A stretch of 64,000 bases of DNA, from the NCBI RefSeq assembly GCF_902498185.1, contig NZ_CABVIX010000008.1:1-64000 (forward strand), in the 5' to 3' direction. A program made the translations under genes and the position numbers. The stretch's first letter is position 1. Each line of letters begins with the position of its first letter. The notes under the pieces are model-generated. The model ran no database searches. It was given only the letters and a program-made list of their open reading frames with translations, and was not told where the DNA came from. The stretch is from Pseudomonas fluorescens. Its GTDB lineage: Bacteria > Pseudomonadota > Gammaproteobacteria > Pseudomonadales > Pseudomonadaceae. Shown piece after piece: positions 43,363-52,403 of this stretch.

Positions 43363-43833
43363 GTGGCGAACAAACGCTATAGCTGCATTGGTCTGTTCAA
43401 CCCCAAGTCAGCAGAGAACGTAGGTTCGGTGATGCGCGCCGCGGGCTGTTATGGCGTCAATTCGGTGTTCTACACCGGCAAGCGCTACGAGCGCGCCCGC
43501 GACTTCGTCACTGACACCAAGCGCGTGCACTACGATATTCCGCTCATCGGCATCGACGACCTGCAACGGATCATCCCCCTGGGCTGCACGCCGGTAGCCG
43601 TCGAACTGGTCGACGGTGCCCGACCGCTGCCTGAGTACACTCATCCGGACCGTGCCATCTATATCTTTGGTCCCGAGGACGGCTCGCTCGATGCCAGCGT
43701 GCGGGCCTGGTGCGAAGAAACCATCTATATCCCGACCCAGGGCTGCATGAACCTTGCCGCCACGGTCAACGTAGTGCTCTACGATCGCCTGGCCAAGGGC
43801 CTGAACACCCGCTCCGGGCCGAAATTCAAGTAA
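43363..43833 (+). CDS. SPOUT-family RNA 2'-O-methyltransferase (TrmH-like)
   Basis: The 156-aa SpoU/TrmH-type protein has motif 1 NPKSAENVGSVMRAAGCYGV, motif 2 IYIFGPEDGSLDASV and motif 3 IPTQGCMNLAATVNVVLYDRL, which form the SAM-binding knot. It methylates ribose 2'-OH in tRNA or rRNA; which one cannot be decided. GTG at 43363 (VANKRYSCIGLFNPK) starts the conserved part, with a GAAGG-like ribosome site. An upstream frame to 43312 would add 17 unrelated residues. Adjacent to yajD on the same strand. Confidence 0.88.
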   Translation: MANKRYSCIGLFNPKSAENVGSVMRAAGCYGVNSVFYTGKRYERARDFVTDTKRVHYDIPLIGIDDLQRIIPLGCTPVAVELVDGARPLPEYTHPDRAIYIFGPEDGSLDASVRAWCEETIYIPTQGCMNLAATVNVVLYDRLAKGLNTRSGPKFK

Positions 43834-43899
43834 GCCGAATGAACACTTTGGCAAGGGCGCCAGTCTGCTGATAACCATCGCCCTCACCGGAGAATCATC

Positions 43900-44262
43900 A
43901 TGCTTGAGAAACCGACCCTCATCTCGAATCATTCGACGCCTTCGACCGAACACAATGTCCATGGCCTGGAACGTGCGGGCTCCCTTGCCGGCGGGGCGCT
44001 GATGCTCGCCAAAGGCGTGCGCCGCGGCGGCGTGGTGGGCATCTTGCAAGCAGTGGTTGGCGGCCTGGCACTGGTGCGCGGTGTACGCGGACAATGTGCG
44101 ACCAAAGCGTGGCTGCAACGCCACCGCAGTGAGCTGGACAGCCTGCGCGGCGATGTCGAGCGTGGCGCAGCCGACCTGGCCCTGCTCAAGGCCAGCGCCG
44201 ACGCCGCGACACGAACCGCTACCGTCACCGGCAATACGTCGCTGAATACGCCAAAGCTCTAG
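43900..44262 (+). CDS. Small DUF2892-like membrane protein
   Basis: The 120-aa protein has two weakly hydrophobic, glycine-rich segments (GLERAGSLAGGALMLAKGV, GGVVGILQAVVGGLALVRGV) separated by RRG, resembling the DUF2892 inner-membrane pattern, then a soluble helical tail (WLQRHRSELDSLRGDVERGAADLALL). The ATG is preceded by CGGAG. Function unknown, and assignment to DUF2892 is by eye. It is convergent with the M61-like gene, 3 bp between stops. Confidence 0.6.
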   Translation: MLEKPTLISNHSTPSTEHNVHGLERAGSLAGGALMLAKGVRRGGVVGILQAVVGGLALVRGVRGQCATKAWLQRHRSELDSLRGDVERGAADLALLKASADAATRTATVTGNTSLNTPKL

Positions 44263-44265
44263 TCT

Positions 44266-45486
44266 CTAGCGCAGCAGCTTGCTATCGAGTACCTCGGAGC
44301 GGCGGCCCAGAACGTTTTCGCTGATCTGCACGAAATCGTCGGTGCTGACGCTCTGCAAGCGCATCAAGGCGCGCGTAACGTCGTCCAGCGAACGCTTTTC
44401 CTGATTGTGCAGGCGGATCTCCCGATCCAGGGCCTGCAACAGCAGTACCCCCCGCGCAATCTGCTGAGCGCTTGCCTGCTCCCCGCGCAAGTGAGTCACC
44501 TTGGCCCCTTGCCTGTGCAGCCGCGCCTGCAATGCGCGATAGCGGTCTTCACTCATCCCCCCCGAGCGATAGAGCAGGACCGTGGCGTAGTAGTCGGCCA
44601 GGCTTTCGCTGAGCCAGTCGCTGTCATCCCGGTCGTGGATCTGGGCGAACTGATGCACCAGCTCACGCAGCAGGGCACTGGTGCCGTTCTCGCTGATCAG
44701 CGGCCGGCTGCTGTGCAGGTAGATCGAATGGTAAGCGCTGCGCGCACCGCGCCACATCTCGTCACGAGCCCCGACCAACAGTAGCTTGGATGGATTGCGC
44801 GGGAACACTGCCTGCAGTTGCGGCCAGATGAACGTCAGCAAGGTCAGGGTATCCATGCGGTGCATACCTTGCCCCTGCGGTGCGGCGACCGTGACTTGCG
44901 TGTCTCCCAGCCGCGCCCGGCGGCTGCCGCTGGTGCCAGCGAGCATCCAGCCGGTGGGACGGTCGAACAGGCGTGAGACGTTGTCGATGCGAAAGCGCTG
45001 CTTGCCGATCCGCGGCCACGGCGTTTCGACACTCTTCCAGCCGGCGGGCAGCTCGAAGCTCAGGCGTGATACCAGTTCGGTGCCGTCCTGCTGGTCGAGC
45101 CGCGCCGGGGGGACGAGCTGGTCACCGCGAAACAGCGCCCACTGGGGAGTGATGCGGGTTTCATACGTGCCGCCGGGCTGGCGCTGGTCAAGCTTCACGC
45201 GATAACTCAGGCTCGTCTTGCCCGGCCCGGGTTGCCAGAAACCTCGCTGGCCCTGCTCCTTGAGCAGCCACTGGCCGTCGGACTTGAAATCGCTGTAGTC
45301 GCTGCCCTTGCCGAGGTCGAAATCGAGGCTTCGCACCACCGCGCCGTCAGCCAGGGTCAGCCGTACTTCGGCCTGGCCGCTTTCAGGTAGCAGGCGCACG
45401 TGATAGTCCAGGTCGACCTTCTCGGCCCAGGCGGACGTACAGGCCAACAATCCCAGGGCCAGCACCAGGCTGCGACGCACACGCAT
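44266..45486 (-). CDS. Periplasmic M61-like protein with altered metal site
   Basis: The 406-aa precursor has a signal peptide (MRVRRSLVLALGLLACTSAWA) and resembles M61/M1 gluzincins in its beta-sandwich N-terminal part and in the segment LLRELVHQF...WLSESLADYYATVLLYRSGG. In active enzymes the first part reads HExxH. Here the first metal-ligand His is Arg274 (codon CGT), while Glu275, His278 and the later Glu294 of WLSESLADYY are kept. It is therefore probably not an active zinc peptidase but could bind peptides or act as a scaffold. Its function is unknown; relatives in Pseudomonas need comparison. It is convergent with the DUF2892-like gene and follows YcgN. Confidence 0.72.
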   Translation of the reverse strand: MRVRRSLVLALGLLACTSAWAEKVDLDYHVRLLPESGQAEVRLTLADGAVVRSLDFDLGKGSDYSDFKSDGQWLLKEQGQRGFWQPGPGKTSLSYRVKLDQRQPGGTYETRITPQWALFRGDQLVPPARLDQQDGTELVSRLSFELPAGWKSVETPWPRIGKQRFRIDNVSRLFDRPTGWMLAGTSGSRRARLGDTQVTVAAPQGQGMHRMDTLTLLTFIWPQLQAVFPRNPSKLLLVGARDEMWRGARSAYHSIYLHSSRPLISENGTSALLRELVHQFAQIHDRDDSDWLSESLADYYATVLLYRSGGMSEDRYRALQARLHRQGAKVTHLRGEQASAQQIARGVLLLQALDREIRLHNQEKRSLDDVTRALMRLQSVSTDDFVQISENVLGRRSEVLDSKLLR

Positions 45487-45535
45487 ACACAAACTCCTTG
45501 TTGCCAACGGTTGCAATCCGGCAAACCCGGGCGGC

Positions 45536-45985
45536 TCAACCGGCGCGGAATATCAGATGGTCTTCCCAGTCGTCTTCGGCCACGTCGCTCTCGCTGAGCA
45601 TGCGCCCGGACTGGGAGATACGCTGTTCATGCACCTGCTGGCGGTCACCGCAGACCAGATGGTGCCAGCTTGGCAGGTCCTGCCCCTCGCTGACCAGGCG
45701 ATAACCGCAGGTAGTCGGCAGCCATCTGAACTGGTCAGCCTTGCCCGGTGTGAGCTGGATGCAGTCGGGCACATGCTTGAAGCGCCCGGGATAGTCACTG
45801 CACTGGCAGGTCTTGAGGTCGAGCAGTTTGCAGGCAATGCGCGTGTAATAGACGCTGTTGTCGTCCTCGTCCTCGAGCTTCTGCAAGCAGCACAAGCCAC
45901 AGCCATCGCACAGCGATTCCCACTCTTGCGGGTCGAGTTGTTCGAGGGTCTTGCGCTTCCAGAAGGGCGCGGGGTTGGCATTCAT
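45536..45985 (-). CDS. YcgN-family cysteine cluster protein
   Basis: The 149-aa protein has a cysteine-rich pattern ([53 protein letters not shown]) that matches UPF0260/YcgN and is likely to bind zinc or an iron-sulfur cluster. The CDGCGLCC core is the hallmark. Function unknown. The ATG at 45985 ([14 protein letters not shown]) gives the family's usual N-terminus; an upstream alternative adds 11 residues. It precedes the M61-like gene by 49 bp on the same strand. Confidence 0.9.
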   Translation of the reverse strand: MNANPAPFWKRKTLEQLDPQEWESLCDGCGLCCLQKLEDEDDNSVYYTRIACKLLDLKTCQCSDYPGRFKHVPDCIQLTPGKADQFRWLPTTCGYRLVSEGQDLPSWHHLVCGDRQQVHEQRISQSGRMLSESDVAEDDWEDHLIFRAG

Positions 45986-46134
45986 CAAGCGGTGGTCCTG
46001 TCCGAATCGGTACGCCAAGGCGTGGCGGCGCCAGTCTAGGGCCTGTCCCCGGCCAATACCAGACCGCTTGTCAGTGTTCGCCGGACGCAGTAGCGTGGGC
46101 CGCGTTATCTCACTTCATTCCTGCAGGAGCAGCC

Positions 46135-46728
46135 ATGAGCGCCAATCTTCGCGTCGCCGACTACGCCATCCACGAACAGTTCACCAACCGCTGGTCGCCA
46201 CGCGCTTTCAATGCCGAGCCGATCAGCCAGGAAACGCTGCTGAGCTTCCTCGAAGCCGCGCGCTGGGCACCGTCGGCGTACAATTCCCAGCCCTGGCGCT
46301 TTCTGTATGCCCGCCGCGACACGCCCCAGTGGGAGCGCTACCTGGAACTGCTCAATCCTTTCAATCGCAGCTGGGCCCAGCAGGCCTCGGCGCTGGTGCT
46401 GATCATTTCGAAAACCACGTTCACCGCCCCAGGTGCCAGCGAAGAGTCTCCGGCGCTATGGCACACCTTCGACACCGGTTCAGCGTGGGGTCATCTGGCA
46501 TTGCAGGCAAGCTTGAGCGGCTGGCACACCCACGGCATGGCCGGTTTCGATCAGGCTCTGGCACGCCAGGAACTGCAGATTCCCGAGGGCTACGAGCTGC
46601 ATGCCATGGTGGCAATCGGCAAGCTAGGCGACAAGGCAAGCCTGGCGCAGGGCCTGCAGGCGCGCGAAGTGCCAAGTCCGCGCCGCCCGCTGAGCGAGCT
46701 GGCGGCTGAAGGAACGTTCACACTGTGA
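46135..46728 (+). CDS. Nitroreductase-family flavoprotein
   Basis: The 197-aa protein belongs to the NAD(P)H nitroreductase superfamily. FTNRWSPRAFNAEPISQETLL contains the FMN phosphate RxSxRxF-type site (RWSPRAF). AARWAPSAYNSQPWRFLYARRD is the second flavin region, and GWHTHGMAGF with a C-terminal segment closes the site. The enzymes are FMN-dependent homodimers reducing quinones or nitro compounds; the natural substrate is not known. ATG follows GCAGGAG. It is convergent with the LapA-like gene. Confidence 0.9.
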   Translation: MSANLRVADYAIHEQFTNRWSPRAFNAEPISQETLLSFLEAARWAPSAYNSQPWRFLYARRDTPQWERYLELLNPFNRSWAQQASALVLIISKTTFTAPGASEESPALWHTFDTGSAWGHLALQASLSGWHTHGMAGFDQALARQELQIPEGYELHAMVAIGKLGDKASLAQGLQAREVPSPRRPLSELAAEGTFTL

Positions 46729-46745
46729 AGCACGGCTGACACCCT

Positions 46746-46771
46746 GCCGCCGTCCCATCACTAGCGGCGGC
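46746..46771 (+). terminator. Hairpin between convergent nitroreductase and LapA-like genes
   Basis: GCCGCCG (46746-46752) pairs with CGGCGGC (46765-46771) across a 12-base loop, 17 bp after the nitroreductase stop. It lacks a U-run and may be a weak bidirectional terminator. Confidence 0.4.
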
Positions 46772-46791
46772 AGATGTAACCTGGTCAGGTG

Positions 46792-47034
46792 CTATGCAGT
46801 ACGGCTGCGCATGCGACGCTTGCTGCGCAGTACGCCGTAGGCGCCGAGCAGTGGGCCGATCGCAAGGCCGATGAGCAGGGCTGCGATCACTGGCACTGCT
46901 ACCGGCACCACTGGGGCGGTCCAGCCAAACATGACAAGCCCTACGGCTTGCTGGTTCTCCAGTACGAAGAACAGCACCAGCGCGGCGAGCGCGAATACAA
47001 ACAGCGCCGCGAGGACGCGCTTCAGGTTACGCAT
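46792..47034 (-). CDS. LapA-like DUF1049 membrane protein
   Basis: The 80-aa protein has two transmembrane helices (VLAALFVFALAALVLFFVLEN and VPVAVPVIAALLIGLAIGPLLGA) joined by a short loop, then a basic cytoplasmic tail. This is the DUF1049/LapA type involved in lipopolysaccharide assembly. In E. coli LapA acts with LapB to tune LpxC degradation. Placement after ihfB (18 bp) on the same strand resembles the order in other gammaproteobacteria, where lapA/lapB follow the ihfB region. No lapB follows here. Confidence 0.85.
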   Translation of the reverse strand: MRNLKRVLAALFVFALAALVLFFVLENQQAVGLVMFGWTAPVVPVAVPVIAALLIGLAIGPLLGAYGVLRSKRRMRSRTA

Positions 47035-47051
47035 GGGTCATTCCCCCGACT

Positions 47052-47351
47052 TCAGGTGATCTCGTGTTCATCTTCTTCGTTGACCCGGTCGCGGAGCTCC
47101 TTGCCGGGCTTGAAATGCGGCACGAACTTGCCGTCGAGGCTGACGGACTGACCGGTCTTTGGATTGCGCCCAACGCGAGGGGCGCGGTAATGCAGAGAAA
47201 AGCTGCCGAAACCGCGGATTTCAATGCGATCGCCAGTCGCGAGGCATTGGGACATCTGTTCAAGCATGGTCTTGATGGCCAGCTCGACGTCCTTGGACGA
47301 GAGTAGCCCTTGATGGGTGACAATACGTTCGATCAGCTCCGACTTCGTCAT
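47052..47351 (-). CDS. ihfB: Integration host factor subunit beta
   Basis: The 99-aa DNA-bending protein starts [23 protein letters not shown], with [33 protein letters not shown] containing the conserved arm tip (RNPKTG) and the DNA-contacting arginines. It is the full-length beta subunit and pairs with IhfA encoded elsewhere. It shapes promoters, recombination sites and nucleoid structure. It lies after rpsA (250-bp spacer with a strong rpsA terminator), so it probably has its own promoter. Confidence 0.96.
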   Translation of the reverse strand: MTKSELIERIVTHQGLLSSKDVELAIKTMLEQMSQCLATGDRIEIRGFGSFSLHYRAPRVGRNPKTGQSVSLDGKFVPHFKPGKELRDRVNEEDEHEIT

Positions 47352-47564
47352 ATTTTTCCCTTCTTTATCAAGCAGCTAGATCATTGCTCTGATTGTTTGT
47401 AGCACGCTCGGGGGGATTTGAACAGGGCGAGTCTTGACTTGATTGGGAAATTCAAGATGAAGGGTCTTGATGCTGGACGGGGTTATATGTGCGTATGAAT
47501 GGCGGGAAGGTAGAAGCGGCGGGAGATGGGGATGGATACGGCAGGAAACTGCAGGCATGAAAAA

Positions 47565-47587
47565 GGGCGACCGAAGTCGCCCTTTTT
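47565..47587. terminator. Strong terminator between rpsA and ihfB
   Basis: GGGCGAC (47565-47571), loop CGAA and GTCGCCC (47576-47582) are flanked by five A on one side and five T on the other, a textbook intrinsic terminator that works in both directions. It begins 15 bp after the rpsA stop on the minus strand. Confidence 0.92.
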
Positions 47588-47601
47588 CTTCCAATCAGAA
47601 C

Positions 47602-49278
47602 TTAGTTCTGTTTGGCCATAGCCTGGCGCAGCAGCGCAGCCATGGTGGTGTCGGCGGCAGCTTCTGGAGCGTCTTTCAGGCTCTGGATAGCTTCGCGCTC
47701 TTCAGCATCGTCCTTCGACTTGATGGACAGGCTGATGACACGGCTCTTGCGGTCGACGCTGATGATCTTGGCTTCGATCTCTTCGCCTTCCTTCAGAACG
47801 TTACGCGCGTCTTCTACGCGGTCACGGCTGATTTCGGAAGCTTTCAGAGTGGCTTCGATGTCGTCGGCCAGGGTGATGATGGCGCCCTTGGCGTCAACTT
47901 CTTTAACGATACCTTTTACGATAGCGCCTTTGTCGTTGACAGCAACGAAGTTGGAGAACGGATCGTCTTCCAGCTGCTTGATGCCCAGGGAGATGCGCTC
48001 GCGCTCCGGGTCAACCGACAGGATGACGGTTTCCAGCTCGTCGCCCTTCTTGAAGCGACGCACGGCTTCTTCGCCGGCTTCGTTCCAGGAGATGTCCGAC
48101 AGGTGAACCAGACCGTCGATGCCGCCGTCCAGGCCGATGAAGATACCGAAATCGGTGATCGACTTGATGGTGCCCGAGATCTTGTCGCCCTTGTTGAACT
48201 GGCCAGAGAAGTCTTCCCATGGGTTCGACTTGCACTGTTTGATGCCCAGGGAGATACGACGACGCTCTTCGTCGATGTCCAGAACCATGACTTCCACTTC
48301 GTCGCCGACTTGAACGACTTTCGACGGGTGGATGTTCTTGTTGGTCCAGTCCATTTCGGAAACGTGCACCAGGCCTTCAACGCCTTCTTCCAGCTCAGCG
48401 AAGCAGCCGTAGTCGGTCAGGTTGGTGACGCGCGCCATGACGCGGGTGCTTTCTGGGTAACGAGCCTTGATAGCAACCCATGGGTCTTCACCCAGTTGCT
48501 TCAGACCCAGCGAAACGCGGTTGCGCTCGCGATCGTACTTCAGGACCTTGACGTCGATCTCGTCACCAACGTTGACGATTTCCGACGGGTGCTTGATACG
48601 CTTCCAGGCCATGTCGGTGATGTGCAGCAGGCCATCGACGCCGCCCAGATCCACGAATGCGCCGTAGTCGGTGAGGTTCTTGACGATACCCTTGACCTGT
48701 TGGCCTTCCTGCAGCGATTCCAGCAGAGCTTCGCGCTCGGCGCTGTTTTCGGCTTCCAGGACACTGCGACGGGAAACGACAACGTTGTTGCGCTTCTGGT
48801 CCAGCTTGATGACCTTGAATTCCAGCTCTTTGCCTTCGAGGTGGGTGGTGTCGCGCACTGGGCGGACATCAACCAGCGAACCTGGCAGGAACGCACGGAT
48901 ACCGTTAACGTCGACAGTGAAGCCGCCTTTAACCTTACCGTTGATAACGCCCTTGACCACTTCTTCGGCGGCGAAAGCTGCTTCCAGAACAATCCAGCAC
49001 TCGGCGCGCTTGGCTTTTTCACGGGACAGTTTGGTTTCGCCAAAGCCGTCTTCGACCGCGTCCAGCGCAACGTGAACTTCGTCACCGACCTTGATGGTCA
49101 GCTCGCCAGCTTCGTTGTAGAACTGCTCGAGCGGGATGACGCCCTCGGATTTCAGGCCAGCGTGAACGGTCACCCAGTCGCCGTCGATGTCGACAACGAT
49201 ACCGGTGATGATCGCACCAGGCTGAAGGTTGAGGGATTTCAGGCTTTCTTCAAAGAGTTCTGCAAAGCTTTCGCTCAT
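47602..49278 (-). CDS. rpsA: 30S ribosomal protein S1
   Basis: The 558-aa protein contains six S1 OB-fold repeats, with motifs such as [59 protein letters not shown] and [30 protein letters not shown]. Length and order match Pseudomonas S1 (about 559 aa). It binds mRNA at the ribosome and helps initiate translation on structured or weak-SD messages. A hairpin in the leader (49319-49338) and AT-rich 49345-49352 could form the autoregulatory leader and the promoter; E. coli S1 represses its own synthesis in a similar leader. Operon-adjacent to cmk (123 bp). Confidence 0.97.
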   Translation of the reverse strand: MSESFAELFEESLKSLNLQPGAIITGIVVDIDGDWVTVHAGLKSEGVIPLEQFYNEAGELTIKVGDEVHVALDAVEDGFGETKLSREKAKRAECWIVLEAAFAAEEVVKGVINGKVKGGFTVDVNGIRAFLPGSLVDVRPVRDTTHLEGKELEFKVIKLDQKRNNVVVSRRSVLEAENSAEREALLESLQEGQQVKGIVKNLTDYGAFVDLGGVDGLLHITDMAWKRIKHPSEIVNVGDEIDVKVLKYDRERNRVSLGLKQLGEDPWVAIKARYPESTRVMARVTNLTDYGCFAELEEGVEGLVHVSEMDWTNKNIHPSKVVQVGDEVEVMVLDIDEERRRISLGIKQCKSNPWEDFSGQFNKGDKISGTIKSITDFGIFIGLDGGIDGLVHLSDISWNEAGEEAVRRFKKGDELETVILSVDPERERISLGIKQLEDDPFSNFVAVNDKGAIVKGIVKEVDAKGAIITLADDIEATLKASEISRDRVEDARNVLKEGEEIEAKIISVDRKSRVISLSIKSKDDAEEREAIQSLKDAPEAAADTTMAALLRQAMAKQN

Positions 49279-49318
49279 TTTAATTCCTGTAGATTCGGGC
49301 GAAACAGACGCCCATCAG

Positions 49319-49338
49319 CCACATTCCAGACAATGTGG
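49319..49338 (-). promoter_or_regulatory. rpsA leader hairpin
   Basis: CCACATT and AATGTGG (49319-49325 and 49332-49338) form a perfect 7-bp stem with a 6-base loop about 40 bases before the rpsA start. On the same strand an AT-rich TTATATAA at 49345-49352 could be the -10 box. The position resembles the structured leader through which S1 regulates itself in E. coli, but the sequence is not the same. Confidence 0.4.
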
Positions 49339-49401
49339 GTTTCGTTATATAAAGAAAAGCAAACAGGCCGTTGACTGGTGCCCCTGCCCGCTTTCCTGTC
49401 A

Positions 49402-50088
49402 TCAGGCGAGATCGCGGAGTGCGATTTCGCTCTTGATGCGTTGCAACACCTGCTCGATGGACAACGTCGTGGAATCCAGCACTAACGCATCGGCCGCCGG
49501 CTTGAGCGGGGCCACTGCGCGCTGGGTGTCGCGCTCATCACGCGCACGTATCTCATCTAGCAGACTCGACAGACTAACAGCTTCGTCCTTGTCCTTCAAC
49601 TGCAGGTAGCGGCGGCGGGCGCGCTCCTCTGCACTGGCAGTGAGGAAAACCTTGAGCGGCGCGTCCGGGAACACCACGGTTCCCATGTCGCGGCCGTCTG
49701 CAACAAGGCCTGGCGCCTCGCGGAAAGCACGTTGGCGCTGCAGCAAGGCGTCGCGTACTGCCGGCAAGGAGGCGACCATCGATGCACCGGCACCGACGGT
49801 TTCGGTGCGGATGACGTGGCTGACGTCCTCGCCTTCAAGGATGATCTGTTGCAGTTTACCCGGCTCGGCGGCGATGAACTGCACGTCCAGATGGGCGGCC
49901 AATGCCTTGAGCAGCTCTTCGTTGGTCAGGTCGACGCCGTGATTGCTGGCGTTGAAGGCCAGCAGGCGGTACAGGGCGCCAGAGTCGAGCAGACGCCAGC
50001 CCAGCTCGCGCGCAAGGATACCGGCGACGGTGCCCTTGCCCGAGCCGCTCGGACCGTCGATGGTGATGACCGGAGCTGGGGTTTTCAC
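49402..50088 (-). CDS. cmk: Cytidylate kinase
   Basis: The 228-aa kinase starts with [23 protein letters not shown], with Walker [10 protein letters not shown], and continues with the CMP-binding region [14 protein letters not shown] and the lid and dNMP contacts [32 protein letters not shown]. It phosphorylates CMP and dCMP. GTG at 50088 overlaps the TyrA-AroA stop by four bases (GTGA), so the two are translationally coupled. A longer frame would start 13 residues earlier without homology. Confidence 0.95.
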   Translation of the reverse strand: MKTPAPVITIDGPSGSGKGTVAGILARELGWRLLDSGALYRLLAFNASNHGVDLTNEELLKALAAHLDVQFIAAEPGKLQQIILEGEDVSHVIRTETVGAGASMVASLPAVRDALLQRQRAFREAPGLVADGRDMGTVVFPDAPLKVFLTASAEERARRRYLQLKDKDEAVSLSSLLDEIRARDERDTQRAVAPLKPAADALVLDSTTLSIEQVLQRIKSEIALRDLA

Positions 50089-52322
50089 GACTTGCCCTCT
50101 TCGGCTACGCGGATGCCGACTTCGGCGCACAAGGCGAGGAAGTTGGGGAACGAGGTGGCGACGTTGGCGCAGTCATGGATACGGATCGGCGCGCTGGCAC
50201 GCAGCGAGGCAACGCTGAAGGCCATGGCGATGCGGTGGTCGCCGTGGCCGTGCACTTCGCCGCCGCCAAGCTGGCCGCCATCGATGATGATGCCATCAGG
50301 CGTCGGTTCGCACTTGACGCCCAGGGCAATCAGGCCGTCGGCCATGACCTGGATACGGTCCGATTCCTTGACGCGCAGTTCTTCGGCACCCCGCAGAATG
50401 GTGCGGCCTTCAGCGCAGGCGGCGGCAACGAACAGCACCGGGAATTCGTCGATGGCCAGCGGAACGAGGTTTTCGGGAATCTCGATGCCTTTGAGCCGAG
50501 CCCCCCGCACACGCAGGTCAGCCACCGGCTCGCCGCCGACTTGACGCTGGTTTTCCAAGGTGATGTCGCCACCCATCAGGCGCAGGATGTCGATCACGCC
50601 AGTCCGGGTCGGGTTGATGCCGACGTGTTCGAGCACCAGCTCCGAACCCTGGGCGATGGAGGCTGCCACCAGGAAGAACGCCGCCGAGGAAATGTCGGCA
50701 GGGACTTCGATGCGGGTAGCGGTGAGCTTGCCGCCGGACTGCAGCGAGGCGACCGGGCCGCTCGTGTCGACCGGATAACCGAAACCACGCAACATGCGCT
50801 CGGTGTGGTCGCGGGTCGGGGCTGGCTCGGTGACGGTGGTCTTGCCTTCGGCGTAGAGGCCAGCCAGCAGCAGGCAGGATTTGACCTGGGCACTGGCCAT
50901 CGGCAGCGTGTAGGTCAGGGCCTTGAGCTTGCTGCCGCCACGAATGGTCATCGGCGGACGGCCTTCAGGGCCGGTCTCGATGACCGCGCCCATCTCGCGC
51001 AGCGGATTGGCGACGCGGTTCATCGGGCGCTTGGAAAGCGAGGCGTCGCCGGTCATGGTCACGTCGAACGGCTGTGCGGCGAGCAGGCCCGAGAGCAGGC
51101 GCATGGAGGTGCCCGAGTTGCCGAGATAGATCGGGCCAGGCGGCGGCTTGAGGCCATTGAGGCCTACCCCATGGATCGTCACGCGGCCGTGGTGCGGGCC
51201 TTCGATGACCACGCCCATGTCTCGGAAGGCTTGCAAGGTTGCCAGGGCGTCTTCGCCCTCGAGGAAGCCTTCGACTTCGGTGGTGCCTTCGGCCAGGGAG
51301 CCCAGCATGATCGAGCGGTGCGAGATCGATTTGTCGCCGGGTACGCGAATGCGTCCGGACAGTTGGCCACCAGGTTGTGCCAGGAAAATCAGGTCGTTGG
51401 AGTTCATAGCGTCCACATAGGCCCGGCGGGCCAGGATTTTACTGAAATGCTCGCGGGCAACCCGAGCGCGGGTGAATACACCCAGCAACTGGCGCCCATC
51501 CCCTGCATCGACCGCGTCGCGCAAGGCGTCGAGGTCGCTGCGAAATGTATCCAGTGTGCGCAGGACGGCCTCGCGATTGGCGAGGAAGATGTCGTGCCAC
51601 ATGACAGGGTCGCTGCCAGCGATTCTTGTGAAATCGCGGAACCCACCGGCAGCGTACCGGAAGATCTCGAGGTTTTCATTGCGCTTGGCCAAAGAGTCGA
51701 CCAGACCGAAGGCCAGCAGGTGCGGCAAGTGGCTGGTCGCGGCCAGGACTTCGTCGTGGCGTTCGACCGCCATGTGCTCGACATCGGCGTCCAGTGCACG
51801 CCACAGGCGGTCGACCAGCGCCAGGGCCTGGGGGTCTGTCTCGGGCAGAGGGGTGAGGATGACCTTGTGACGGCGGAACAGGGTCGCGTTGGCGGCCTCT
51901 ACCCCGCTCTGCTCGGAGCCCGCGATCGGATGACCGGGGACGAAGCGTGACAGCCCCTGAGTGAACACCTGCCGCGCCGCGCGGGTGACATTGCCCTTCG
52001 CGCTGCCGACGTCTGTGACGATGGCGCTGCCCAGGTCGAGCGTCGCCAGATGGCCGAGGAGCTTCTCCATGGCCAGGATCGGCACGGCGAGCTGGATGAC
52101 GTCGGCGCCGACGCAGGCGGCGGCGAGGTCTTCTTCACAGCGGTCGACCACGCCGAGGGACACGGCGAGCTTGCGGGACTGGGCGTCCAGGTCGACGCCC
52201 ACTACCTCCCGGCACAGGCCGCTTTCGCGCAGGCCCTTGGCAAAGGAGCCGCCAATGAGCCCCAGCCCCACGACGACGAGGCGGCCGATGACCGGGGGCA
52301 ATTTGTTTGTTACATCAAGCAC
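50085..52322 (-). CDS. tyrA-aroA: Prephenate dehydrogenase fused to EPSP synthase (TyrA-AroA)
   Basis: The 745-aa bifunctional protein has an N-terminal TyrA domain (residues about 10-300: [18 protein letters not shown] Rossmann start, [42 protein letters not shown]). The C-terminal AroA domain (about 315-745) has [47 protein letters not shown] and [12 protein letters not shown]. It makes 4-hydroxyphenylpyruvate and 5-enolpyruvylshikimate-3-phosphate. The fusion is typical of Pseudomonas. GTG at 52322 gives a length of about 746 aa as in P. aeruginosa; the ribosome site is weak and other starts cannot be excluded. Followed by cmk with a 4-bp overlap. Confidence 0.94.
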   Translation of the reverse strand: MLDVTNKLPPVIGRLVVVGLGLIGGSFAKGLRESGLCREVVGVDLDAQSRKLAVSLGVVDRCEEDLAAACVGADVIQLAVPILAMEKLLGHLATLDLGSAIVTDVGSAKGNVTRAARQVFTQGLSRFVPGHPIAGSEQSGVEAANATLFRRHKVILTPLPETDPQALALVDRLWRALDADVEHMAVERHDEVLAATSHLPHLLAFGLVDSLAKRNENLEIFRYAAGGFRDFTRIAGSDPVMWHDIFLANREAVLRTLDTFRSDLDALRDAVDAGDGRQLLGVFTRARVAREHFSKILARRAYVDAMNSNDLIFLAQPGGQLSGRIRVPGDKSISHRSIMLGSLAEGTTEVEGFLEGEDALATLQAFRDMGVVIEGPHHGRVTIHGVGLNGLKPPPGPIYLGNSGTSMRLLSGLLAAQPFDVTMTGDASLSKRPMNRVANPLREMGAVIETGPEGRPPMTIRGGSKLKALTYTLPMASAQVKSCLLLAGLYAEGKTTVTEPAPTRDHTERMLRGFGYPVDTSGPVASLQSGGKLTATRIEVPADISSAAFFLVAASIAQGSELVLEHVGINPTRTGVIDILRLMGGDITLENQRQVGGEPVADLRVRGARLKGIEIPENLVPLAIDEFPVLFVAAACAEGRTILRGAEELRVKESDRIQVMADGLIALGVKCEPTPDGIIIDGGQLGGGEVHGHGDHRIAMAFSVASLRASAPIRIHDCANVATSFPNFLALCAEVGIRVAEEGKS

Positions 52323-52403
52323 GAGCGCGAACCCTGTTGTCGATGGCAGTGCTGCCGGGGGAAGTTGCTGTCTTGCTCTGTGCAGGGCACACATGCATCA
52401 GGC

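Noticed and set aside
47467-49374. A 635-codon plus-strand frame opposite rpsA
   Set aside because: It mirrors the codon pattern of rpsA; no homologous product, and the strand bears the rpsA terminator.
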